A DNA stretch of 64,000 bases from assembly GCF_002775205.1 (NCBI RefSeq), contig NC_036450.1, forward strand, positions 25,818,288 through 25,882,287, given 5' to 3'. The stretch is from Xiphophorus maculatus (taxonomy: Eukaryota; Chordata; Actinopteri; Cyprinodontiformes; Poeciliidae). Below the pieces are notes generated by a model, which saw only the letters and a list, made by a program, of their open reading frames with translations, searched no databases and was not told the origin of the DNA. This document shows, in pieces, positions 11,377 to 22,860 of this stretch. A program made the position numbers and the translations under genes. The first letter of the stretch is position 1; the number at the start of each line of letters is the position of its first letter.

Positions 11377-12379
11377 GATGGTTGTAAACGGCATACTGGA
11401 GGAGCCATGTTGTGATGACTTGCTGAAGGCAGAGTGTTGGCAGGAGCTTCTTAAAGAGACAGATGCCCAATTTTAAGGCAATAAATTACAAAGTCAAACT
11501 TCTAAGTCATGTTTAATATACAGCATTTTTGTAACAACTGAAGGTAACAGAGTTGTGCTATAAACTGGCACTATGTGCCTGGAAAGAAACATGTTACACT
11601 TTTAAATTTAAAATTGTATCAGTACTGAACAGGAAAAAAAACTATACATGAAAATGATCTAATTAAAATGAATATAGTCATAAATTGCTTTACAAAAGTA
11701 AAGTCCAAAAAGCTTTTAATAAATGGTTGCCATGGAGAAGGGCACTGTGCTGGAGCTCTGTGGCAGCTCAGACTTACTTTCCCCTCCATTAAGTTAACAT
11801 TCTGGGCGTGGTGACAAGATAATCTTTATTTATTTATTTCCATTTTCTACATTTAAACGTTTTAATAAAGACTGTGACAGTGGAGATGGCTCTCAGTTAT
11901 TACTTCCTTTTCCTGTTGAAGCCATTGCCTTTAAATCAACGCACATCTGCCGGGGTGTTAATGGGGGGTGCCGGCCATGTTTCCTTTCCATCCTCAAGAG
12001 GTTCTAACAGAAATGTGCCCATCCCAGATTATAGTTGTATATTAATGCAACTAATTCAAAGTTCATAGACACTCTGATTATCTTTAAAAGTTTTTTTTTC
12101 CACAAAGGCTTCACGTGCATTTCTGTGTGTAAGATAATCCCTGGTGAATTTAACTCCCCACTAAATAAATGCACTGAAATTCAAGATCAGATCTTCGTTT
12201 CTTGTCACCATGTTCATCAGAGAGCCCCGCATCTGTCCCGTTAGCCTTCCATGAGTATTGGTATAATTCATATGTCTTACTTAATTTCTTTTTCTAAAGA
12301 AAAACAAAAATACTTCTAATATCACATGAGACTCTTTATGTAAAAAAAAAAAATTATAATAAAATACAGTACATTTTGT
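11377..12379. other. Intergenic DNA between acads and the claudin
   Basis: AT-rich, no supported gene. The right part of the repeat that began before the hAT MITE appears to continue to about 11600 (TGGCACTATGTGCCTGGAAA and similar). The rest shows nothing recognisable. Confidence 0.4.
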
Positions 12380-12385
12380 TTTATT
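12380..12385 (-). terminator. Candidate polyadenylation signal of the claudin gene
   Basis: TTTATT on the plus strand reads AATAAA on the gene strand, about 315 bases beyond the claudin stop codon. Confidence 0.4.
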
Positions 12386-12699
12386 GTTTATAAGAAAAAG
12401 AAATCTGTACAAAAAACAGCACCTGCTCGGTTTTACAGTCAGTGACTGGATCGGAACCTCACCACATCCCAGCCCTTATTATAATGACCTGGTTCTGATT
12501 GTCCTCAGAGTTCAGGCTCCTGGCGGTGCCGACGCGCTGCGAACCGCCTCAGTCATTTACCTTCATTTCAACAACATTCATATTTTTACAGGCTTTTCTC
12601 CTGCGAACCTCTGAGCTCCGGGTCGGCGAACCGCCCGAAACTGGACGGGCTTCTGCCCAACTAAAAGTCCCCTAAACAAAACTGTCCTCCAGTGGGTTT

Positions 12700-13347
12700 T
12701 TACACGTAGTGCTTCTTGTCAAACTCGCCGCTGACCGTGATGGTTTTGGTGGGGGCCAGTTTGATGGGGAAGGGGCTTCTGGGTCCCTGGGAGAAGGAGC
12801 AGCAGAGCAGCGTGCCGCCGGACAACAGCAGCGCGGCGGCGGCCCAGCCGATGTAGATGGACGCCCCGATCTCCCTCTTCTGAGCGGGGGGGACCTTCGG
12901 GTTGTGGAAGTCCGTGATGATGTTGTTGGCCATCCAGCAGAGGGGAACCAGCACGAAGAGCCCGCAGAGGATGTAGATGACCCCGCCGGCGTACACCACC
13001 CTCCTCTTCACCGTCTCGTCCTTGAGGCAGTTGGTGCACTGCGCCCCGGCCACCGTCACCGTCAGCCCCACGACCCCCAGCAGGGCCGAGATGACCGTCA
13101 GGGCGCGGGCCGTCTGCAGGTCCTGCGCCAGCGCCAGCACCGAGTCGTGGATCTTGCACTGCATGTGCCCGGTGCTCTGCACCACGCAGGACATCCACAG
13201 CCCCTCCCAGATGGTCTGCGCCACCACGATGTTGCCCTCGATGAAGGCGTTCACCTTCCAGGTGGGCAGCCCGCAGGCGATCATCACCAGCAGCCAGCCG
13301 GCGACGCACAGGATCATCCCCAGGACCTCCAGGCAGGCGGCGAACAT
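12700..13347 (-). CDS. cldn5: Claudin, claudin-5-like tight-junction protein (intronless)
   Basis: Tetraspan protein that seals the paracellular space at tight junctions. The single 215-aa ORF has four membrane segments at about residues 8-28, 82-102, 118-138 and 162-183. Extracellular loop 1 carries the claudin signature: Trp30, Gly49-Leu50-Trp51, Cys54 and Cys64 (the conserved disulfide), then Arg81 before TM2. A Cys182-Cys183 pair after TM4 is a usual palmitoylation site. The C-terminus DKKHYV is a PDZ-binding motif for ZO proteins. The length, intronless structure, NNIITDF segment, VLVPLCWMAN block and DKKxYV tail resemble claudin-5 more than claudin-3 or -4. The nearby septin-5 gene supports this, since CLDN5 and SEPTIN5 are close in human 22q11.2. 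Claudin family membership is certain; the paralogue is probable, and cldn5a versus cldn5b is undetermined. Confidence 0.9.
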   Translation of the reverse strand: MFAACLEVLGMILCVAGWLLVMIACGLPTWKVNAFIEGNIVVAQTIWEGLWMSCVVQSTGHMQCKIHDSVLALAQDLQTARALTVISALLGVVGLTVTVAGAQCTNCLKDETVKRRVVYAGGVIYILCGLFVLVPLCWMANNIITDFHNPKVPPAQKREIGASIYIGWAAAALLLSGGTLLCCSFSQGPRSPFPIKLAPTKTITVSGEFDKKHYV

Positions 13348-13440
13348 GGTTCTGGTTGTGTCGGTGCTGCTGGGTCCCTGAGTACGTGACGCGTGCTGCG
13401 CTCCTTTCTGATCACAGCTGGTCGGAGAAGTTCTGCTCTG

Positions 13441-13610
13441 GCCTTTTTATTCAGCATTGGATCAGAAACACACTCACACACACACGCCCTCACGCACAAC
13501 GGCAAAACAGTAAAACTTTGGGCCAATCAGCAGCGGAGGCGTCTTCGCGTCAGCTAATGAGGAGGATGAGGAGGATGAGGAGGGCAGGGTCTGTCGGGTA
13601 CACAAGCACG
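13441..13610 (-). promoter_or_regulatory. Candidate claudin promoter: TATA-like box, CCAAT box, E-box
   Basis: On the gene strand an ATAAAAAGGC TATA-like element (13450-13441) lies about 100 bases before the ATG. A CCAAT core in inverted orientation (13522-13526) is about 75 bases further upstream, and a palindromic CACGTG E-box is at 13605-13610. The spacing suits a compact, TATA-driven promoter for an intronless gene. This is motif-based inference only. Confidence 0.4.
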
Positions 13611-13859
13611 TGCTCATGTAGACGCGGGAGAATGTTTACAGTTCAGAGGTGGTGCCCCCTGACCTTCCCGCTCTAACCCCCCCATGAGACGGACAGCTGC
13701 CCAGTGTAAGAGGAACGAAACGTGGCTTTAGATTTATATAGAAGATCAGGGCCACTAAAGAAAAGTATTCTGACTTTATTCCCAGAATTCTGACGTATTT
13801 TGTTCTGAAATTCTGACTTGTTTCCTGGAACTCCCATGTTTCCTCCTGGAATTAGAGAC

Positions 13860-14027
13860 ACTTGGCCCAGCCTGTGTTGGTCATTCTGTCAGCCTGCCCA
13901 GGGCAGCTGTGGCTCCAGTCCGGTAGCCTGCCATCATCAGTGTGTGAATGAGTCCCTTGAGGTTTCAATTGGAGACATAAAGGGCTTTATAAATAAAATG
14001 GATTATTATTATTATTACTATTAGTCA
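13860..14027 (+). repeat. SINE-like tail ending in (ATT)n
   Basis: CCCAGGGCAGCTGTGGCTCC, then CCATCATCAGTGTGTGAATG, then AAAGGGCTTTATAAATAAA and an ATT microsatellite. This order of blocks is typical of the 3' half of a common fish SINE/LINE tail. The 5' part is missing. Confidence 0.5.
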
Positions 14028-14699
14028 TTTTGCTATTAAGAGTTTTTATGAAGAACTGCTGGACGTTGAAGTGTTCTTCCTGACTGCTGTCTGCTTTTCT
14101 GACCTACATAAAGAGCAAGCCAAGCAGCAAAACAGACCTTTTTTTTTATGTGATCACACATTTCACTTATAAAAGTTTTGACAAAAAGAAAAAAAAAGGG
14201 GTGGTCATTCTAAAAATGGCGTGCGAGGGGTGGAAATGAGCAACGATCGAGTGTTTCTGTGCCGCCACGTCTGATGTTCACTGCAGAACGAAGCCGCTGC
14301 GCCACACCCGCTCTAATCACGCCGCTGCCGTTACTGGACACAATCTCAGTGTTGCCCTCGCTCTGTCTAATTCAGACAAACATGTTTGAATCATAACAGA
14401 GCACTTAGTAGGGTTACTGTGCTGGGCTTTCCGTTGACTCACCCAGAGGGACCTCTGAGGCAGATAACACAAAATGGAAGGAGGAAGAGGTGTGGTTCAG
14501 CGACAACATCTCTGTTCTCTAAAGAACACTTGGCCCAAAGCTTGGACCTGGAGGTGGGAGTGATGCCCCCCAACAGAAACCACCATATCCTAACAAGTGG
14601 GTCAGAAAAGCAGCAGCAGGGGTTGATTACTACCCCTGCTGTATCTGCTCATCTCCCCTTCACAGACATTCTAGGCTTTCTGATGATGACACATTGCAC

Positions 14700-15315
14700 A
14701 GAGATTTATATAAATGACACGTGAATGAACAACATCAAGGAGAAGCTGCTGGTGTCCTTCTACAAGTGCTCCATAGAGAGCATACTGACCTACTGTATCT
14801 GCGTCTGGTATAACAGCAGCACTACGGCTCAAAGGAAAGCTCTCCAAAGGGTTGTGAATACAGCCCAAAAAATCACTGGCTGCCCTCTCCCCTCACTGGA
14901 GGACCTGCACAGCGACCGCTGTCTAAGAAAAGCACAACACATCACAAAGGACACTTCTCACCCTGGACATTCTCTGTTCACACTGCTGCCTTCAGGCAGA
15001 AGATACAGAGCAATCAGAACAAGAACCAACCATCTCAGAGACAGTTTCTACCCGACAGCAATAACAAAACTAAGTGCAATCAAAAACAACCATTAATCAT
15101 CATGAATGATGTATGTGAGAATGTGGCTGTTCTTATTTATTAGTTTTTTTTTTGTTTTGTTTTTTACCAGTTATTTGTTAATTCTTACATTGTGTGTGAA
15201 TTGTGAGATGGTTATTTTTTGTTTTTAAGCATGTGCACTGACTGATGGCACCTTTTAAATTTCGTTGTCCTTGTGACAATGACAATAAAGATTTATCTTA
15301 TCTTATCTTATCTTA
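14700..15315 (+). mobile_element. 5'-truncated LINE (L2/CR1-like) 3' end
   Basis: A frame at 14725-15096 (about 123 codons) reads like the C-terminus of a fish non-LTR retrotransposon reverse-transcriptase protein: SFYKCSIESILTYCICVWY, KALQRVVNTAQKITG, LFTLLPSGRRYR and a terminal DSFYPTAITKLS. The 3' UTR ends GACAATGACAATAAAG followed by a TTATC pentanucleotide tail to 15315, the short-repeat tail expected of this clade. The rest of the element is absent, as expected for a 5'-truncated insertion. L2-type is the best guess. Confidence 0.8.
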
Positions 15316-15566
15316 AAAAGAAATTATCTTTAACTTTATTTTACAGTCAAAGCTTTGCTACTTGGCTCAAAGTTTGTGTTGATGTGTCTCTGGTGACCGC
15401 GCTCTGGGTGACACTTTTCACAAGGACGTTGTGAATTGAAATAGCGGATGTGGGAAACAGTGGAAGGCCAAAAAGTTAAGTAAGCCAACCAACACGAATG
15501 GTAAACCTCATGACTACTGGACAGTTTCCCCCTCCTAACCAGTATCGCCCTCTCCTACTTTCATTT

Positions 15567-15870
15567 TGCCCCTTAAAGGGGCAGCATTATGTAAAATTGA
15601 CCTTTTTGAGCTGTACATGATGTTATAATGTTATTCCCTCATCAAAAACACACCTGGAGTGTTGTCTTAATTCATTCATGCATGTTTGATAAATCTATTC
15701 ATCTCCATGGCAACCATTAAGCTGTGCAAAACACATGGGTGGACGCAGCTCCTCCTTGGAGCTTCAGCTTCCAAGCTTACAGAGCAGCCCTCCCCTTCGC
15801 TCCTCCACTCAGCTCCTTCAGACTAGCCAGCAGCAATTAGCAAACACCTGGTGGAACTGCACATCTGCTG
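15567..15870 (+). repeat. Dispersed repeat, copy 2 (GGGGCAGCATTATG family)
   Basis: Starts TTAAAGGGGCAGCATTATG and includes ATTCCCTCATCAAAAACACA and CATGGCAACCATT, ending with the block shared with 10880-11110. Its right part is cut by the foldback element that follows. Confidence 0.55.
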
Positions 15871-15885
15871 AGCTCATTATAAAAA

Positions 15886-16132
15886 AGTACTAGCTCCACT
15901 GGCAGATGATTTCATTTGTTATAAGACATTTTTCCCACATTATAGATGAAAAAAATCTGCCAGTGGAGCTAGTACTTAAAAAAAAAAGCACTATTAAGGA
16001 AATATTGACTTAAAAAACTCATATATCTTGCTTAAAAGTTACTTGTAAGTTAGTTTAGTATGTTTCAAGTGTATATACTTGCACTGGAAACCAGATCAAA
16101 AACACTTGGTAAGATTTTGTGTTTTTGCAGTG
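15886..16132. repeat. Foldback MITE-like element, copy 2
   Basis: The arms AGTACTAGCTCCACTGGCAG and the reverse CTGCCAGTGGAGCTAGTACT flank a short loop. A common tail follows and ends CTTGGTAAGATTTTGTGTTT plus TTGCAGTG. It is homologous to 4147-4421. Confidence 0.7.
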
Positions 16133-16326
16133 TTGCCAGGGTATGTAAACTCATGAGCCCAGCTGTAGATACAGACGTGTGCAGGAAATGACCTGCCAGC
16201 TAAGAATGTAAAGCCAAACCTGCTGCTGGTCATTCAGTCTAAACTGGACGCCTGTATGATGACAAAGGAAACAATCCTTCAGAAAAACACAATCAGCTTC
16301 ACACCTGGAGATCTCATTACTGCAGT

Positions 16327-16327
16327 G

Positions 16328-16397
<70 letters not shown>

Positions 16398-16405
16398 CAC
16401 ACACG

Positions 16406-16465
<60 letters not shown>
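16327..16465. repeat. (CA)n microsatellite
   Basis: About 139 bp of CA repeats with a few CG and CATA interruptions. All long His-Thr or Cys-Val frames here are artefacts. Confidence 0.97.
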
Positions 16466-16466
<1 letters not shown>

Positions 16467-17479
16467 GTGCATGAAACAGAACATGTCATGATGTCACGTA
16501 GCAGGTGAGTGGGTCAGATTGGATAAATAACCCCAGTGAATGTGTCTTAATCAACATTGAGGCAGTGGAGACGGCCAGCAGACTCAATAAGGGGACCAAA
16601 ATATTGTCATCATGTGTGTGTGCATGTGTGTGTGTTCTGAGTGTGTGTTTAAAAAGCCAGATGCTTCCTCTTCTCTCTCTTTGGTTTAATGTTTATGGCT
16701 GGTCAAAAAACAGCATCCTCCTTCTGCAGGCTCCAAAACATCCGACGTTTACCTTCTGGATTGTAAAACACAGAAAGCCAGCAGGTCAGTGTGTAACAGG
16801 GTTTCACCAAATCTTCTTATTCTAAGGGTTTTATATTTATTTGATTCTCTCTTTTTCTACTACGCCGTTGCCTGGCCTTCCTATGCTGTTCTGCTCAATT
16901 CTCATCTCCCCTTCACAGACATTCTAGGCTTTCTGCCATTGACTTGAATTTCTCCTGTCGATTTTTCTCCCAGACCAATAAGCGAGCAGAAGGAGAAGTT
17001 GTGAACAATGACGTTGATTTTCTGTCTGTAGTTTTGGTGATGGCAGCAGAGGAGGTGAACAAAGTCGTGTTGGTCACAATTAATTAATGAATTAATTCCA
17101 AACATTGAATTAACATCAGCAGCTTCGTTCGGCTACACTTCTCTCTTTGCATCGAAGGATGTTTGCTTAAAGTGCAGGCAATTTCTGCTAAACTTCATAG
17201 CGGTGAACTGGTGCATTACATGCGTCAAGGGCAAATGTTAGTGATTGGGTAAAATTCAAAACATCAACAAAGCCCACAGCTCCTTCACTACAGCACTTTC
17301 AAAGTTGCACCCCTGGTCAGTGTGCAACTTAACAGGAAGCCCAAATCGGCAGAAGAAGTTTCTCCACAGCACCTGGCCACTGTGTTGGCCTTTTGTTATT
17401 TTTAGGAGCAAATATGGGGCGGGTCTTTGTGTCCTTTTTGTGTGCTAACACATGTGATTAATCTAAAACGTTTACCTCG

Positions 17480-17905
17480 TTTGTAGCTGCGTTTCCATTT
17501 ACCATAATTGTGCAATTTAACATTTCGAAAATAAATTCACTTAGTGGAACCACACCATTGTTTTTCGATAGTTTTGGCGCTATGATGTTTTCTTTTTTTA
17601 CCGTACCGAAATTGGTTTAGTTTGCAAAACTGCAGTGGAAACACATTTTTCACATCACACCAGTCACATGATCAACAACAGGATGTTGTCGCTGGTGGAA
17701 ACCACGAAGAAGACAACAGGAAGTAGTTGGAGGATGATCATGCAGCATATTTTTTAATGACTTATCACTGAACAAACTGATTTCAATGTGGTTTTAATTC
17801 TGTTTCTTATTTAATGTAAACATCACATATGCAAATTGTGCTTTTTCGACATTAGTGGCAAATTGACAAGGTTTTACAGACATTTGCATATAAAGCAGCT
17901 ATTGT
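17480..17905. repeat. Dispersed repeat R2, copy a
   Basis: Contains GCGTTTCCATT, GTTTGCAAAACTGCAGTGGA, CACATGATCAACAACAGGAT, GATGACTTATC-like and GACATTAGTGGCAAA segments. These recur, often in the opposite orientation, at 20885-21470, 24825-25495, 42240-42450 and 55005-55420. Confidence 0.6.
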
Positions 17906-20884
17906 TGCATAATGCAGATTAATCTACTACCTATTTTGAGCTAAAAGCGTCAAGTACACCTCGCTGCAGCAAACAGAAAGGGGCAGGGACGGACCACTGT
18001 CAGTCTCATACCTTATTTGGAAACGGGACCATTGCACTCCGGAAGTGAAGGGGGCGCTATTTCCTATATAATCTGCAGCCTCCCGTTTTTATTTTCTTTT
18101 TAAATCTGCGATATATTTTCACCTTTAGGAAGGATTTTCACTCTCAGCATGTATTTGAATTTCTCTCTTTTATTTACTTCAGCGCAACTCACAGTATTTA
18201 ACAACTGCCGCTGGAGTTTTTCTGGTTACAAAAAACAATTGTCTCGCATGATCTCGTGTGATTTCACATGATCTCACTCGTCATCTTCAGCACAGGATCT
18301 GTCTGACTGTAATGAATCAACATGATTAAATCTCATAAATGTTAAGTTGTTGAATTTCTTGTTTATCCAACATGATTGTATCACGTTTTTGTTTGAAACA
18401 TGAAATTATTTAGTTAAAAGTACATAATATTCTTTTGTTAATGTAATAACCCCCTAAGTTCATTTTTTGAGTGTACCAGGAAAACACTTTGAAGTCTGTG
18501 TAACATGACAAAGAGCTGGGAATACTTGACAAACAAAGAGGTGAAGGCAGTGCAAAGACCTGGACTGGAAACAATCTGTTCGAAAGCAACAAATCAGTTA
18601 AAAATCACCTTGTTTACCAAATCACCAAATCTGAGAAATCTTTACATTTACGTTTGAGTTCCTGCTGTAGAGCTAAATATTTCCATTCTGTTAAACCAAA
18701 CACAATGTCATTAAAGAAGCATAAAAACCATCTACAGTAAAGGTCTAAGTTAGCCATTTCCTTCTTTTTAAAACTTTAATTGTATTTTATGTCGTGACAG
18801 TGCGGCTGATCAGTTGGGTGAGTTGCCATGGCGCCCACTCTGCCCTGTACTGTTGCATTTTGTTATGTGGAGCTGCAGGGTCGGTGTATGTGGTGATGCA
18901 GCAGCAGCGTGTCAGGGGCCTGAGACACGACCGTGTTAGGATGTCCTGTGTCTTATCACTTCCCTGTGACTCCATTGTTCCCCAAGCCAGCGGGGAATGT
19001 TCACCTCCTCCTTTTCCACATCAGCCCTGTTTTATTATCCCCCATCAAATGTCACCTGCCGATGTTACCTGGCACACGTGGATGAGCGAGGCCTTGTTTT
19101 TTGATGCTTTGTTGTGTGTTTGTCCGGTACCAGAGTTTGGCACATGGTGATTGATTCTGGTTGATGCTGGTTTGTCTGCCAGAGAGTTTGAACTTAGAGA
19201 GCGTGCTCTGCTGGGTTGGTAATAAAACAACAGTAGGAACCGCAATGACGAACAATGGCAATGACGAACAATGACATGCAGTGACATGGGTCTAGATATT
19301 TATATACACTAAATAAAAGAGCTAACTTTTTTTCTCATTGTCTGAATTTAAATCTGACCAAACTTTTCTTGTTTTAGCTTAGTTAGAATGACTAAAATTA
19401 GTTCTATGCGCTAAATGCCAGAAAACTTGGCAAGAACATTTATTTTTGAATGTTTTTGTTGAAGTTACTTAGCCTTTATTGTTGTTACTTTGAATTTCGT
19501 TCAAATTTATTCTTAGTTTATATTTTGGGGGGTTGTTTACAGAGTTTATTTGTAGGTTGCTAATTGTCTCTTTTATTTATTTGTTGTTTCCTTCTTTTAA
19601 AAAAAATAGACAGGAAGAGCTGTGGGTCCATTATTTATAAGTGTCGGGACTGTTATAGGACCAGCATGCATTGGGTTTGGGGCATATGTTTTTTTTTGGT
19701 TTTTTTTACCAGAGCAGAAGAGGCAGCAGGAAACAAAGAAAAGTTTGATTTGTGTTATTTTCTTGCCAACTGGAGAAAATAAACCATAAAAGTGAACCTT
19801 TAAATCCAGTGATTCAGACAGGAGGAAATCCCAACAAAAGTAGGTCATCAGTCTGCGGGGATAACACACAGTGTACACGTTCGGTGCCGCTGGTTCCACG
19901 AATCCTCTGTGCCTCTGCCTTCTCTTCTCCTAGAGACTCATTCCACCTGCTTTAACAAAGGCTGGATATGACGGAGTCCTGCAGCTGAGCCTGTCTTCTG
20001 GAGTCCATTAAAAGGCCAAAGCTGTGTTGAAAGAACTGCAATCTACTGCAGCCATTTACTGTCTGGTCATTGTTAATGCTTCATCTGTTTGACCTGATAA
20101 GCACTGTTTCAAATGAAGGTAAAAAAAAAAAAAAAAAAACTTCAAAACACAAATATCAGGTTTATCTTCATGTATGCCAACATCATTCAGTCTAAAACGT
20201 TGTAACGTGGAAAATTGTTTGAAAAGACTCAATGGTCAAGAATGTGGAACCCGCATATTAGTATGTAATTTAAAAAAAAATATCCCATAAAAATGATCTT
20301 TCTTAAAGCTACAGTATGAATTTTTTTTTAAAAAACAAAAATGTAGTGTAGCACCTTCTTCACCACAAACTGTCCACAAGCTTCCATCAGAGAACACTGA
20401 TAAACCAAAATAAAGCCCTCCATTGTAACATATGGAGCCAAAAATAAACGGCGTTTCCTGGAGAACGATAGGCCACGTATAATGTGTTGTTTCCAGCGTT
20501 GATGGCTTTGAACAATATTGGTCGTTTTCATTTTAAGTCAGCTTTCTATTTTCTGTTGATCCTACAGTTAGGTGTTTCCTGTGTGATGGCAGACTAAATG
20601 TTTTTTAGATGTGTCCTTCACACTTGAATTAAATGGTGAAACTGCATCACTAGCATACAGCTCTACCTCAGCTCTGCTAATGAGCTAATATTGGAGCCAG
20701 CAGCCAGGTGTGCTGAAGCAAAGATTCAAGACACCAGCCCTGGAGGAGAGTAGTTTAAAAGTTAAATCTTTTATTTAGTTTAAAAGATTTAGCTTGAATA
20801 ACTAAACAGCTCACTGAACTTACTCCAAATCCAAAGGAAAGAGTAACCAGCAAACAGAGTGATAATAAAAACACACTGTGTGTT

Positions 20885-21470
20885 TGTGCACACTTAAAGA
20901 TGTGCACAAAACGTTGTTAATATTTCGCTAATGTCGGAAAAACGCAATTTTGCGATTGCTGTGTTTCCATAAAATAAGAAACTCAATTAAAATCACACGT
21001 AAATAAGTTTGTTCAAGAGATAAGCCATTAAAGAATGTGATCCTCCAGCCACTTCCTGTCATCTTCTTCTTCGTGGGTTTTGCGTCAACATCCAGTTGTT
21101 GATTAAGTGACTGGTGAAATGTGAAAAAATGTTTCCATTGCAGTTTTGCGAAATAAAACAATTTTAATACGGCCCAAAACTATGGAAGCTCGTTTCCGCC
21201 ACTCTGTAAAAAAAAAATATATATTTCATTATAATGAGATACTATCTCATTATTTTGAGATACTATCTCATTATAATGAGATAATTTATTTTTATTTTTT
21301 TAACAGAGTGGCGGAAACGAGCTTCCATACAAAACCAAACCTCATCCTAGTGCCAAAAACCTTTAGAGAAAAAAGAGCTTTTTTTCAAAATTGACGAGTT
21401 TCCATTATCCATCCATCTTCTTCCATTAAGCAAATTTATTTTTGAAATGTCGATGGAAACGCAGCTATTG
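20885..21470. repeat. Dispersed repeat R2, copy b, interrupted by a palindromic MITE
   Basis: Reads GCTAATGTCGGAAAAACGCA, TGTTTCCATAAAATAAGAAA, GTTTCCATTGCAGTTTTGCG up to 21180. It resumes after the inserted element with CAAAACC and finishes AAGCAAATTTATTTTTGAAA plus TGTCGATGGAAACGCAGCT. The order matches copy c (24825-25495), which lacks the insertion. Confidence 0.65.
21181..21329. mobile_element. 149-bp palindromic MITE nested in repeat R2
   Basis: The left arm TATGGAAGCTCGTTTCCGCC and right arm GGCGGAAACGAGCTTCCATA are perfect reverse complements, extending inwards through CACTCTGT/ACAGAGTG. The centre is made of TCATTATAATGAGATA-type palindromic units. CAAAAC occurs immediately outside both ends (21175-21180 and 21330-21335), a probable target-site duplication; a TA duplication inside TATGG/CCATA is the alternative. 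No ORF. The superfamily is not certain. Confidence 0.8.
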
Positions 21471-22574
21471 AATATTGATAAAACTCAATAGCTGTGTAAG
21501 TGGTGATGGCAGCCGTTAACAGGGGGCTGATTTCTCCAGAGGTCAGAGTGATGGATGCACAGGAAATAATCACAGAGGAGCTAACATCAAGTGATTAAAG
21601 GACAATAGTGACTCAAACCTACATTAAAGGCACATGTGTTGACAACAACGTAAATGAACTCAGTCACAATAGGCATGATTATACTGATGATAAATAATAC
21701 TGAAGGATCTTGCTGCGGCGGCCATTTTGTGTTCAGTTGTGTGGCCGTGAGCGTGGATGTGCTGCAGGAGGCTGTTTGACACGGTCTTACTACTCCTGCT
21801 CTCTGTTTATGCCTGGACTTGTTTTGGATTCCGGAAGCATTTTCCCGTCTTATCTGACCCATCAACTCATTTCCTGTGTGCAGCAGCACCATTTCCTGTC
21901 TCTGTGGAGCGTGATCAGAGATAACACGGGGGCCACACAGATCATAACCCATTTTACACATCTCCCCCCGTTTATTCTTTTCTCTGTTTGCCTCCGCTCT
22001 CAGGCTGTCACGATCTTTGAGATTTCTACATGTCCACAAACGCTTATCTGAGAAACGTGACTTTGTCTTCTTGGAATTTTGACCAGCTGGTTTCTCATAA
22101 GAACAGTGAAACACACCGACTATAACTCTTGGCTTTTTTTTTTAAATTTCTTATTTGTCTTCTTGGTATTCCTGTGTGTTTTGCGAAGAACAAATAACCG
22201 TCCGAGCCCATTGTCCCCATGCCACTGAGAAGGAGAAAATGCTCCACCAGAACAATACACACTTCCTCCTGGTAGGTTCTTTGCTCCTTGGCAGCCAACA
22301 AATCAACTGAAAACACATGTAATAGGCCATTGTACGGCGCTCACTCCATACTTCCTGTGGTAACCTGCTTCCCAGCTGAAGTCACTGTGTCGTCGCAGGG
22401 GAAGTGTTCACACAGTGGTGTTGTAATATAGATCTTTTTTACAGTTTTATTTATGTTATTTTGAAGATATTGCTTCCATCTCCACATATGGGGCCCTCTG
22501 TGGCTCCAGAGCCTGTCAGGCTTCCATTCAAACAATGTTACCAAGTTTACAACATGCTGAGAGTTTGGGGAGTA

Positions 22575-22860
22575 TCTTATCCAAGTCAAGCTCATCAGTG
22601 TAGCGCATTTCAGCAACAAGGCAGTTCAAAGTGTTTTACATGACAAAAACATAATCAACAAAAAAAGAAAAGAAAAAAAAGAGAGAGAGGTAATGAAAAG
22701 TTGCAATCCAAACTGAAACCAGTGATGTTCCAGAAGCAGCTGAAGAATGTTTTTTTAGCCTTAATTTAAAGGAACTCGGTGTCTCAGCTGTTTTGCAGTT
22801 TCTGGAAGTTTCCAGATTGATGGTGCAGCTGATTGCTGTTTCCAGAAGGCGTGGTCGGTA
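22575..22860 (+). repeat. Retroelement-like dispersed repeat
   Basis: Starts AGTGTAGCGCATTTCAGCAA and reads through AGTTCAAAGTGTTTTACATG, a purine-rich A/G stretch, and TTTGCAGTTTCTGGAAGTTT to GGCGTGGTCGG. This combination of blocks is one I recognise from a widespread fish repeat; assignment to a class is uncertain. Confidence 0.4.

Noticed and set aside
12709-13389. 226-codon plus-strand ORF and 196-codon minus-strand ORF over the claudin
   Set aside because: Shadow frames of the GC-rich claudin exon, low-complexity (Gly/Ala/Arg/His) with no family resemblance.
16151-16489. Long Cys-Val / His-Thr open frames on both strands
   Set aside because: They are translations of the CA microsatellite at 16327-16465. 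The same holds at 10084-10393 and 28902-29121.
18794-19150. 118-codon plus-strand ORF in the claudin-septin desert
   Set aside because: No recognisable domain, no splice context, no homologue I know; treated as chance.
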